Assembly: GCA_017163975.1 (NCBI GenBank)
Contig: JAFFSR010000344.1
Span: 186,001-250,000, forward strand
DNA: 64,000 nucleotides
Direction: 5' to 3'
Origin: Anastatus disparis
Taxonomy: Eukaryota > Arthropoda > Insecta > Hymenoptera > Eupelmidae
Under the pieces are notes generated by a model. That model was given only the letters and a program-made list of their open reading frames with translations, searched no databases and had not been told where the DNA came from. A program made the translations under genes and the position numbers. Below are positions 1-12,700 of this stretch, piece after piece; the stretch's first letter is position 1, and each line of letters starts with the position of its first letter.

Positions 1-330
1 ATCTATGCGGGATGGAGTGATATTACTATTAAACAATTTCTCATGTACTTTTCGCTTGATGTAGTGAAAATTTGTATATACACTTCGAAAGTAAAATATG
101 CAAGCATTTCCTGTGTAAATAGCGTCCTCATTTTATTTGGGCATCAACTATTTCACACAGCGCTTATTTAGTCTATTTTACTTTTTCGATGTATAATATA
201 CTATTTCGATGAAATTTTTATCAATGCTGGAAAAATAAATATTTAGCCTTATTATAAAACTTTGAATAGCAGAAAAAAAAAAAAAAAAAACAGCAAACCG
301 AAAATTTCTAAACAAACTGAAAAATCTTAC
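1..330. other. CNOT1 intron, AT-rich, no feature recognised
   Basis: This is intron sequence following the donor at 330-329. It holds a long A run near 272-290. I looked for the missing CNOT1 C-terminal exon on the minus strand here and saw none. Confidence 0.7.
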
Positions 331-779
331 TTTTCGATTTCATGAGCACAGTGTACGAATTCATGCTGCCAGAATTTGTATGATGGATTTTTTATAAGCT
401 CAATGAAAGTAATGAGCAAACCCCATGGATGTGGTCGATTGACGATAAGTCTTTCCAACAAAACACGTGTAATTTGCTCTTGAATTGCTTCGGTGTTTGC
501 TTCGGAGAAAAGGTAGAGCAATGTACAGCTAAAATAATGTGTATGACTATTGGGATAGCGTAGTTGATTGGCTATAGCATTTAAGAATAAATAGCGGCCC
601 TCCGTATCAAGATCTACCGCAAGATTCTGGAAAATGTCCATATGCGCTGAATGAGCGATTGTTGTCATATTCGGTGTGTGACCTTTATTGCGGATATAGG
701 CAATCGCTTGGGTACCCACATAGAGCACGAGAGCATTCATTAGTTGGATGTTATATCGCATACCTGGTTCTTGAGAAAC
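331..779 (-). CDS. CNOT1: CNOT1 penultimate coding exon: end of the Not1 domain
   Basis: The exon starts with [20 protein letters not shown] after aaacag and contains [60 protein letters not shown] and [17 protein letters not shown], ending HEIEK at a gtaaga donor. Only the short C-terminal tail of CNOT1 (usually about 30 residues) remains. No matching sequence was found in 1-330, so the terminal exon is outside the window. Confidence 0.97.
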
Positions 780-3700
780 CTGTTTAATAGAATGATGTTT
801 GCAATCATATTTACACAAATTGTACCTACCCTAAAAGTTTTTAAGGTTTGACTAAATGGAACATTAAAAACTTAAAAACTTTTAAGATTGCAATTAAATT
901 AAGAACTTTACTAAAATTTGATATATTTCTAATCTATTTTTAAACAAATTCAATAAATTAAACATATAGCTTTTATTGTAACCCTGGTAGAAAAATAGAT
1001 AAAACATGTTCGGTTAACTGACTGTTGGCTATATCTCGTCGCTACATAGTCGTGATAAAAAAACGATAAATATGTATAGTATCATATACTATATATGTAT
1101 AGTATGTGATAGTATCATATACTATATATGTATAGTATATGATAGTATTCTACAGTCTCTACAAATATAAAAAATATAATTTTAAAATAAATTAATTAAA
1201 ATCCTTCTTTTATTGTTTGAAATAAATTAGTAATGAAATAAGTTGGACATAATTACTTATTTAAATTCAAATTATTTATAAGTATTGGATCTGCATATGA
1301 GGAAAAATAAAAAACAATTTTTTTTTCGAAGCACATTGCTGATTGTTTTATTTTAAATTATTCACTTTAAATAATAAAAAAAAACACAGGGCTCGTGGTT
1401 TTTGAAAATCTTTTTTTTTTACTCTAATAGTTTGCTTAAGAGCATGCACGGAAAAAGGAAAATACCTGAAAAGAATGTACTAATTTGAGTCAGTACTAGA
1501 AAGAATATTACCAGTCGTTTTTTAATTGATACTCAGTATATATTTTAAAACGACCTATATAAGTACATTTTTTAACGCGACTCGTCCCAAGAATTGTGTG
1601 GTATAGTACCGAATTTTTCCGTACTACGGGACTAAATTATCTTTTACTAACATAGTATACATAAAAAGTTATATACAAACTTACGATGTATAGTATTTCG
1701 AGGTTAGGTTTGTCAAGCTTGATCTAACTTTCAATCCAAGTTTATAAAAGAAATAAATTCAAATGACTTTTTATTTTAACAAAAATAATTGTACTAACAT
1801 AGCTATAGCGCGGATAAGTTAGAATATTTGTTTGATTAATGAATTTAAAAAGATGTCAACAAAATAAAAAAAGCAAAAATCGATTCTAACAGCTCTGACA
1901 TCCTGTTAAGTTGAAAATTAATTATTAGTAATTTAAAAGGGTTATATATTATAAAAATGATTTTAGAATCATCAATTTTTAATTCTAGTATGGGAAAATC
2001 AGTTCTATATATAGCAATTATATTCTCTGCAAAATTTTACCCTTGGATCGGATAGGTGAAATATCAGTCCTAGTACCGAAAAAATAGGTACTACGTAGCG
2101 GAAATTCATGCACTCAGTTCGTAATATAGTTATGCCAGCATTAGTAGTTAAAATTTGAAGTATAGTATTGATTAAAATTATACTATTACATTTTTTTTTC
2201 AATACTTTATCACAGAAATAATACATACTACGTGTAGTATTGATTTTAATGGTATTTACCTTTTTCCGTGTGACGAAGCTGTCCGCCTTCTAATAATATT
2301 TCCAATCTTAACTTATGAATAAACGATGCGTTTAATCGAGTTTCTTTGCTACAAAGAAAAAATTTGTAAGATTAAACTCTAGTGCGGACAACTCAAGAAA
2401 TCCACCAAAATATTATACATACAAAGTTATAATAAAAACTTTGAATATGTCGTATTTTAAGGTTAGATTTGTCGAGTTTGATATCTAATTTCCAATCCAA
2501 GCTCATAAAAAAATAAGTCCAAATGATTTTTTATTTTAACAAAAATTATTGTATAAATATAGCTTTAGTGCGGACAAGTCATTATATTTGTTTAATTTAA
2601 GAATTTAAAAAGATATTGATAAAATAAAAAAAGCAAAACTCGATTGCTGCAGCTCCGACATGCCGTTAAAATATGCCGAAGAAAAACATGATTTTTCAAA
2701 ATGAGTAGCCACTCATTGTTTCAGAATACATTAGGACTTAGGACTGTAATAACTTATTATCTAAAAGTGACACGTTAATAAATCAATCTTCGTTTTAAAA
2801 GCTAGCTTTAAAATTAAAAAAAAATTCGTAAATTATAAAACTTTTTTTAACAAATAATAAAATGTAATTTTTTTTATATCTTACAAAACGTAATTTCTAA
2901 TGTTTTTTCAATAGTAATTAATCTTAAAAAGGCTTTTAAAACTTATTATTAAAGCTAATAAAAAAGTATGAATAGTGTAAAGCATATACTAATATGCTTT
3001 ATGCACTCACACTCTAATTACATTCCTTCACAAAAACAAAAGAAAAGTGGCTTTTCTATCCAATAGCGCGCTCCACACGACGGCGCTATTACAGCCCTGA
3101 CCAGCTCGGTTAGGGCTGTATTAGCGACAGAAGGAATGAACTTGGAAGTTCTTCCTTCTTTAAGCTTCTTCTTCACACCGCGTGCCACGCGCGCCACCGT
3201 ATGCTCTTGCCTTTTTCTCTAGCTTTACTGCTGGAATCATGCTGCTACGTATACCAGATATGTTGGCCAGATTAAGTTGAATGTCATTGTCTCTCTTTTC
3301 GTCACGCGGAATTCAATACTTTCCTTTTATCGAATATCCTTTTATTATAATATTGAATTTTAAGTAGCATGGCCAATTTGCCATGTTCTAATATTAATGG
3401 TAAATGATGCTTGAATAACTTCTCAGCATTACATTAAAAAAAAATACTTTTCAAATAAATTTGAAGCAAAGCCAATTCTTGGGTTTGCTTGATTTATTTT
3501 TACATGTTTGTGCTGCTTTATAAAAAAAATACCTGAAAATATTCATGAAGTGTCAATTCTTCGGATATTAAAAATAATTAGAATAACCTGAAAATAGTCT
3601 CCAATACTTATCGAATTATTAGATGGAAATTCTTTTACAATTGCTTAATTTGTCCAGCTTGAGCGATTTTTATATGATTATTTATTAAATTTTAATAAAT

Positions 3701-6700
3701 AATTTCTTTAATAAATAAAATTTAGTTTTATAATCAAGTTTAATGTTACAGTTAACTTCACTTTTATTAAATTCATTAATATAATTATTTTTAATTGAAG
3801 AATAATAATAAAAAATCTACGCAGTAGTAGATTACATGCATAGCACATGTTACTGATAGAAAAGATTTTTATTTACTTGTCAATTGAAAAAAAGACATAC
3901 TGTGTAGATCATGAGCAAACAGCAGTCGATAAGAAAATCAATAATATGACAGCTCTTGGAGAAGATGTTTTTGGACTGACTGATGGCGTCATGTCGTTTG
4001 ACTTGAAATTATCCTAGCAGACGTTTCATTTACAGTTTAGTTACATATTGCATCTGGTTTTCAATAGTTTAGTATTTGAATATTTAGTGTATTTAAACTT
4101 ATCTTTGTAATTTTAAAGTTTATAATTATAAAGGTATTAAATAAAGATTGAAAAAAAAGAATAATAGAAAAACAGTTAGACAAATTAAGGTATTAAAACT
4201 CAGTTCAAGCCTGAAAAAAAATCAAATTTAAATGTAATCTTATTTTTTTCCCAATGATATTAGTTAATAAAACTTCTTTTTACTTTAAATATATATCAAC
4301 TATAAAACTTTAACCCGTGAATAATTTTAAAAAACTGTTATTTTCTGAAGATTTATAAACTGAAGATCTATGAAAATTTTGAGGTCAATTGATTGAAAAT
4401 TAAATCAAAAATTTAATGATTTTAAAAAATTGAAAATTTTATAAAAAAATTATAAATACATTTAAATTGGATTGTTTTTCAGGCTTGAACTGAGGGTTGA
4501 TATCTTAAGCAATTGTAAAAGGATTTTCATCTAATAATTAGATACACGGAAAGAAAAATCATGTTATTATTCCATGAAATTTCAAGTGATTATTACATGA
4601 TATTTCTTCACCGAATATTATCGAAGAAACAAGTAATTTTTTGATGATACTCATGTTTTTAATAGATGATTGGTATCCATCTTAAAATCAGATACAAAAG
4701 ATGTTATTTTTTCTTGATGGTCAACTTAAAATTACGTGGGCTGCTAGGAGAATGAACGTGGCGATGCATCATGTTAAAATTACTTGCGACTCACGGGATT
4801 TTCACGTGGCACTCAAGTGAATTCAATGGTGGCGTGACCAACCGAGTAGCGCGTGCTTTGTAGGTAGTGGGGAGAGAGAGAGTAACCAAAATACAATCTT
4901 ATTATGATGGTAAAACAGCAATATATATTTTTTAAAAAAATTAATAAATATTAAATTATCAATATTATCTTTGAAACTATTAGGAATAAATTTCAAACTC
5001 AAAATTTAATTATTTTAAACAACTGGGAGGCAGATAAGCATGTATCATTTCGCACCAAACATATCTCAAAGCAGGTTTAGTCTAGTGCGTAACGTTCGTG
5101 CTTTTCTTTTTGGGTGTGTGAGTTCAACTCTCGGTCAAGACAACTCTTTTTATTATTTCAATATTTTTTATTAATTATTTAATTTATATTTTCTTTTTTC
5201 TAATATTAAAATCAAAATAAGTATGCTCATTTTTTTAATTAATATTTTTTTAAAATAAATTATTTCTTATACGTAATAATTCAAATAGTTAATAAATAAA
5301 TAATAGTGATTTATAATACTATAATTTAATTTATTCATAATGTAATTTATAAAATTGACATAATAAATGAATTAGTCTATAGTATTAATTCATTTATGTT
5401 ATAGTTTATATTATACATTAATACACACATATATATTTATGAAGACAAAATTTAACTGAAGTATTATAAATATAATTGTTATTCATTTATCAATATTTTT
5501 AATTATTACGAATAAGAAATAATTTATTTAAACAAATATTAATTAAAAAAATGAGCATATTTAATTAGATTTTAATATTAGAAAAAAGAAAATATAAATA
5601 AAATAATTAATAAAAAATATTAAAATAATGAAAAAAGTGGTCTTGACCGAGAGTTGAACTCGCGCACCCAAAAAGAAAAGCACGAACGTTACGCACTAGG
5701 CTAAACCTGCTTTGAAATAAGTTTGGTGCGAAATGATACATGCTTATCTGTCCCCCAGTTGTTTAAAATAATTAAATTTTGAGTTTAAAATTTATTTCTA
5801 ATAGTTTCGAAGGTAATATTAATAATTTAACACTCATTAATTTATTTAAAAAATTGCTATTTTACCATCATAACAAGATTGTATTTTGGTTACTTTCGCT
5901 CTCTCTCCCCACTACCTGCAAAGCACGCGCTACTCGGTTGGTCACGCCACCATTGAATTTACTTGATCGCCACGTGAAAATCCCGTAAGCGGTAAGTGAA
6001 TATCACAAGATCGACTAACTGATTATATTCACTTGGCGCTCTTAGTAATTATAGCTGCTGTCCAAAGGATAATATCATGGCACCTATAGCGTTTTCAGTT
6101 AGGATCTATTCTGGTTAAATTAAGTTGATTTCATGAGAATCTTACATGAAGAATCATTTAATTTTAACGTGTTAAATTTATCATAGGAAAATAACATGAT
6201 TTTTCTCTCCGTGTAGGTATTATTCTAATTAATTATCTTCAATTTCAAAAGAATTGATACTTTGTGATTGTTTTCAGGTCATTTTTTTTATAAAGCAGCA
6301 GTAACATCAACAACAACAATAACAGTAAAAACAAGCAGAAACATTTTTACAAATGAATTAAGCAAAGCCAAGATCTTGCTTTACTTGAAATTTATTTTCA
6401 AAGTATTTTTTTTATTCTACACAACGTTGAGAAGTTATTCAATTATCATTTACCATTAAAATAAGTATTGAAAAATTTACAATAAAAAAAGGAATGATTA
6501 TATTTAATGGTATAAAAACATTTATTAAAATATTAAATAATTTTATCGATAATTGGATAGTGAACGTTGAGGTAAGCTCATAATTTTATTGAATTTTTTT
6601 TCCAAATTGTTCTTGATAGAATTAAATATTATATTTTGTGGATATAAAGTACTATTTTTAATTAATTAAATTAAAATCAAAACTAATTAAAGTGCTTTGA

Positions 6701-9700
6701 ACAAATATTAAACATGTTATGTACAAAATGTAATTTTAGAGCGTTTCAAATTTAAGGAAAATCAGGAAACATATGTGTTCTCATTCTGAAACAACGCATC
6801 CTTAGACCCTAACAATATGGCTTTTTTAAGTTATAATATACTGAAACTTATCCCTAAGTTTCATTAAATCTGGAACCCGGAGCACACATACTCTCCTGGT
6901 TAGTTTTTTCTATATAACCTTCTGCATCACGGAAAATATTTTGGTGAGCTGCATTCGAAAATACACTGAGAGAAAATTCATGCCAATAGAGCATGTAGTC
7001 TACGTATCCAAAGTTAGTAAGTAATATCCTATGCTTTAATAACAGCGCCATCTACTCTTACGAGGTTTGTGCTATCCAAAAACTGTTTGTTTACATGCTT
7101 TAGTAGCTCCCCACTCTAATATCCTTCGATAGCTAGCGCTGTATCCTCTCATGGGACGTGAAGGAAGTAAACGTGGCTTGTCCACTATTCTTTCTTTACT
7201 GCTAACTATGGCATTCTTCTATTGCTCAAGTCGCCTCCTCTTTTGGGTGGCGACGCGAGCAAACACGGCTGGTCTATATCCAAAATCATGTTGCAAATTT
7301 CGTTAACGTATTTTCGTAGCGTGAATCTTTTATTTCTTTTCTTTTCTTTTTTTATGAAAGGAGATACGTTATAAATATAACCTGTTAAACTTTTTAACTT
7401 TAAATAATTAATTTTTAACTTAAAATTTAATTATTTTTAAACCGCTGGGGGCAGATGAGCATGTACGATTTTACGCCAGAGTTATTTCGAAGTAACGTTG
7501 GTCTAGTGCGTAACGTTCGCGCTTTTCCTTTTGAGTAGGCGAGTTCAACTCTCGGCTAGGGTCTTTTTTTTAAATTTTTTTTTTATTATTTCAATAGTTT
7601 TTATTGCTTTTTTTATTTATATTTTTTTTATTTTCTATTTTTTTATTAATTTTAAAATCTATTTTTTCACAAGTTACTTAAAATATGCTCGTTTTTTTTA
7701 TTAATATTTTTAAATAAATTATTTCATATAGAAAATAATTTAAAATATTAATAAATAAATAATAGTGATATTTACAATACTATAGTTCAATTTTGTCTTT
7801 ATAAACATATTTCAATATACAATATATATTATAACATAAATAATAATAACTCAGTTTTATTTATTTATTGTAATTTATTGTAAATTTTATAAACTAAATT
7901 ATAAATAAATTAAACTATACTATTATAAAATAAACATCACTATTATTTATTTATCAATATTTGTAATTACTACCTATAAAGAATAATTTATTTTTAAAAA
8001 ATTTTCATTGAAAAAAACAAGCGTACTTGTGAAAAATTAAATTTTAAAGTTATTAAAAAAATACAAAATCTAAAAAATAATAAATATAAAAAGGAATAAA
8101 AAATATTAAAACAATAAAAAAAAATTAAAAAAAAAGTGACCCTAACCGAGAGTTGAACTCGCGTACTCAAAAGGAAAAGCGTGAACGTTACGCACTAGAC
8201 CAATGCTACTCCGAAATATCTCTGGCGTAAAATCGTACATGCTTATCTGCCCCTCAGCGATTTAAAATAATTAAATTTTAAGTTAAAAATTAATTATTTA
8301 AAGTTTAAAAGTTTAACAGGTTATATTTATAACGTATCTCCCTTCATAAAAAAAGAAAAGAAATAAAAGATTCACGCTACGAAAATACGTTAAAGAAATT
8401 TGCAACATAATTTTGGGTATAGACCAGCCGTGTTTGCTCGCGTCGCCACCCAAAAGAGGAGGCGACTCAAGCAAACAAAGGATATGAGAGTGGGGAGTCA
8501 TCGAAGTATACCACGCGAGTCATCAGTGAATGCCGTTCATGCTTTAGTTACTCTCCATACCATCTTTTTTAGTATAAGGTAATCCAATACTAATAGAGCT
8601 TCTCACGGCCTGTCATATTTGTATCAATGTTTTATATGCTCGCATAGATGGCAGTTCGCATGCTCTATTAGCATGAATTTTCTCTTAGTGTACGCAAGCT
8701 GAATACATAGTGTAAATAATTCATAGCGCCACCTGTTTTAAAAATAGAAGTTCCCATTTAGGTCATCAGACTTTCTAATTTGAGAAGTCCAACTTTCTTG
8801 TTTAACGAGTAAACAGTTCACCATGCCGCTTTTCAATACTGTATGAAGTCAGATAGTTCATAAGACTTCCTAATTTAAGAAGTGTAACTTTGTTGTTTCA
8901 CGAGCAACCAGTTCATCATGCCACCTTCCGCTATTGTATAAAGTCAAATTACCTGTTCAGGTATTCTACTATCTTGTTTAGAAAGTCTGCTGATCTAAAG
9001 TGAGTTCTAACCATAGAGTTGTAATAGATAGAGTCAGCGGGTTCGCGAAAATGACGCATGCGCTGCGCTGTAAATATATCTATAATAACTCTATGGAGCT
9101 CACTCAGTCTTTCTTTTTTTATTGATAAGACGTTTCCACTTTTGCAAGCCCCTTGTCTTACCTACTCTATCTATAATAACTCTATAGTTTTAACAGCTGT
9201 GAGGGCGCGATTTTTTCACTCAAAGAAACGCTACTTGCCGAAATTTCTTTCAGTGAGACTAAACAATCATAAGGAATGATTTTAAGATTTTAAGACGTGA
9301 CTTTCTTTATATTCGAGCTCATCAAAATTAAAAATAACAAAAGTTTTTTTTATCAATTTTTGAAACATTGATATATTCTATAATTAAGTAGTATATGAGG
9401 AAATCAACAAAACTTTTAACTTTTAGTAGACTGATATGTTTCTTTATAACTGTAAACTTCCTGCCGGTATGTTGGATGATTGTTCATAAGAATATTATAT
9501 TTGATAATGAGTACTCAATAGATACTTTCTGAATAAGTCATATATATTATGTGCAAGTGTAAAATATAACTATTTTTCGACGATTTAAAAATAAACTACC
9601 AACATTTTCTATTTTGTTAAGCTTGAATAAAAAAAAAACGCTTATAAAAGATCTGAAAATCATTTCTTATGATTGTTTGGATTTATATTTGCAGATAAAA

Positions 9701-12700
9701 TAAGTTTCAAAAGTGTGCCTGGTATTAAAATCCATTCATTACTACTTATCATCAATGCAAACTGCGTTTAAAAAAAAAATTTTTTTTATTACAAATCATA
9801 AAAAAACGTTTTATGATTTGTCAAATTTTCTTAAAATGAAAGTTACTTTTTAACGTATGCTACAAAATGCCGTTGGATTTATGAATCGTTCACTTCTAGA
9901 TAGGCGATTATTACAATCCAAAGTCTGATCTATGTAAGCGCCTCCGCTCTGAAAAATCAAATTTTTCTTTATCACATTGTTAAAATGATTTGCACATGCT
10001 TTGCTTGAATACATTTCGCTTGAAAATATTGGCCGATTAGATGTTGTGATGTTGAAAAACATTTTTTGATTGCTCAAAGAATATTCATCATTATTTGTGT
10101 GGGTCAGAATGAAAGTGGCATAAGTCACATTGATAAAAAAATTTAGTGAACGGTATATTGAAATATTTTTAGTATTGAATAAATTAATATTCTAAAATAT
10201 GCCTTCTTTGCTTCTAATATTAAAAAAGAAGAAGAGCAACGAAGGCACAATATTTTAGTAAATGTCTTTTTAATGTTAAAAGATATCTAGATATGCCGCT
10301 GTAAATTTGGCAATGTGACTTATGGCACTCTTATTCCAACCCACACATTTACAAGAGGTATAAACAAAGAGCTGATAATATTAGTAAAGACACATCGCAA
10401 TTTAAGAAGCGGTCGGAACCAAATCGGTGAATTGGTTCGGTGCTTGTAATAAATGCTTATAATAATTTATTCATTTATTAATATGGTAAAAATATAGTCA
10501 TTTCCTCTAGTCATGTATATAAAGAATAATTTAAAATAGTTAGAGCCACAAAAATATACAAAATATTGTTATAAAGCGAAAAATGCCACCCAACAATCGA
10601 CACGACAGTTTTTTGCATGCGGTATATGTCAAGTCTGTTTAATATTTGTAATAAATGCTTATAATAATTTATTTAATTATTCATATGGTAAAAATATAGT
10701 CATTTCCTCTAGTCATGTATATGAAGAATGATTTGAAATAGTTTAAACCATAAAAATATACAAAATATTATCGTAAAGCGAAAAATGCTGACTTGATATA
10801 TACCGCAAGTCACCGATTTGGTTCCGACCGCCTCTTAAGAGATTTTAAACGATTATAGTAAGAAAAAATATGATTTATATATATTTTTTAAACCAAATAT
10901 TTTTTTTTAAACCAGGAACCCTCTGTTTTTCTTGTAATTTGAAGGCAGAAATTGAAAAAAAAACGTTAGTAAACTATGTGCTTCAAGGAAAAAAATTTTT
11001 GTTTTTTCTTATAAAATAAAAAGTTTTGTAGATATATTCACATGTCTTATTCAAAAAGTTAAGTTAATACCCCATTTACTATTCGTTACCCCCTTTACTA
11101 CTGGGATCGTATTATTTATATTATAAATAATAATGAATTAAGAATATAGTTAAAAAAAATTTTTTCAATTTATTTAAATTTTGCCGCATCGGTTGCGTCA
11201 CCCTGCTAGGCAGAAGAGAGCATTACTAATTAGAAAAAAAATCAATGTGGAAACATCGGTTTCACTAAATAAAGTAAAAAAATCGTTTAATATCAAATCA
11301 TTACAGTTATGAGCGTGAAAAATCTATCTACAGATAAGAGATAACTAAAATATTAGAATGTTTTAATAGTTTATGCTTACATAATTTTAATATTTTGAAT
11401 AAAAAAAGGGAGTAGTATGAGGGTGTTTAAAAACAATGTATCCTTTTACGACTCGCAACATATAATTTTTTATATGCTCTGAAGGTTTTATGTGGATATT
11501 TTTTTTTAATTTCTTTAATGTTGCATGTCTCCTAGGAGTATAAGCGACCACATATGACTGATTCCATTCAGATTCATGCAGGCCGTCACTGATCGAATTT
11601 TTTTTCTCTTCTAAGTGATAAAAATACCTTCCAATATGTATATGAAGATAAAATTTACGTCATAGAACGCTCAAAAATATGTTTTTTCCTCGCTACAGCG
11701 TATTTAGTGTTAAGTGTAAAAATGGAAATTAAAAAATTGAAAATGAACCTCAATTTTCAAGTTGCCGTAGCTCCGTAAATTTTTGACTTTTTTGGACGTT
11801 TTTTAATGAAAATGTGCAAAATTTAGTCTTGTTTTAAATGCCGTTTTGTTTTTTTCGATACGAGTTGATTTCTCTGAGTTATTTATGAAAAACCGAAGAA
11901 AAACGATTTTTTTCAAACGCAATTTTCTCAAAAACTATATATTTTTTTTTTATTTTTATATGTTTTTATAGATGAAAAATATCAACTTTTAGGATAGGTA
12001 AGAATATGCCATTTTGCCTTATTTTTTTAAACAGATTTTTAAACGTTTCCTTATATTTTCCATTTTAAAGCATTGATACCATGGCGCATCATGCCATTTT
12101 CCAACTATTGCGTCTTTTCACAATTCGTTTCTGCTTTTATTTATTAATTTATCAAAAATATTAAAAAAAATCTTTAAAATAAACCCTCGATCAAATTTTT
12201 TTATCAATTAAAACCGAAGTTATGATGATTTTAAGTTTATAAAAATTGTTTTTTTTTGATAATTAAAATTTTTTAATCAGTTTGAAATTTGCGCCCATGG
12301 TTTAAATTTACTTTTTAGGGAATGACATATGCCACCACTAAATGGCGAGGATTCTCTTTTTGCAATTTCATTACAACTTGACGCATTCAAGCGTATAAGA
12401 CAAGAAAGATCAAAAATAAAATTGTCTAATAACAAATTTTTTTTGCTCTGTCGAAAAACTTATTAATAATAATGGCATCACTGGTTGTTACGACTAAGTG
12501 CAAGGATTTGAAAGAAAGGCATAAAAAAGTAATTTACGATTGCTCCAAAAATCCGTTTAGAGAATAAGGTGATCTAACGGAGTCTTTGAAACGCTTGTAT
12601 CCGAATACTTCTTTTTCTAGAGAGGATAAAGTATGTCCTTCATGTTACAGAATATTTTTAGATAAAGTGAAAATACACCTATTTTATCTATTTCAAACAG

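Larger units (their letters stand above)
4543..6215. mobile_element. Foldback with TACACGGAAAG ends and tRNA-like arms
   Basis: The termini are TACACGGAAAGAAAAATCAT at 4543 and its inverted copy ending in gtgta at 6215. Almost the whole 1.67 kb is palindromic about a centre near 5390. Each arm contains a tRNA-Glu-like module (5071-5141 and 5641-5710), bordered by a shared segment with aactggggg/cagataagcatgta and long AT-rich stretches. Closely similar organisation is seen at 6962-8692. Frames in the arms are shadows of the palindrome. Confidence 0.75.
3340..6475. mobile_element. Composite palindrome with two elements nested in it
   Basis: The outer arms 3340-3592 and 6216-6475 are inverted copies: left acctgaaaatattcatgaag pairs with right ctttgtgattgttttcaggt, and the aataacttctcagc segment pairs with gttgagaagttatt. 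Between them lie two further inverted-repeat elements, one at about 3610-4541 and one at 4543-6215. The order suggests successive insertions of foldbacks into a foldback. No coding sequence is seen; short open frames here are chance. Confidence 0.65.
6962..8692. mobile_element. Second foldback with tRNA-like arms
   Basis: The termini TACACTGAGAGAAAATTCAT at 6962 and their inverted copy ending in gtgta at 8692 both continue into gcatg...atagagcatg. The inner arms (about 7225-7900 and 8010-8475) are strongly inverted, including tcgcctcctcttttgggtgg and a polypyrimidine stretch tttcttttcttttcttttt. The left arm has an extra 100-odd bases near 7125-7225 that the right lacks. The tRNA-like modules are at 7494-7563 and 8138-8213. 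The element shares its central design with 4543-6215 but not its outer flanks. Confidence 0.72.

Noticed and set aside
1..330. Terminal CNOT1 exon
   Set aside because: No minus-strand sequence resembling the CNOT1 C-terminal tail after an acceptor was seen; it must lie outside the window.
5071..8213. Four functional tRNA genes
   Set aside because: Box-like motifs are present but no full acceptor stem or cloverleaf could be drawn by eye, and the modules are embedded in palindromic transposons.
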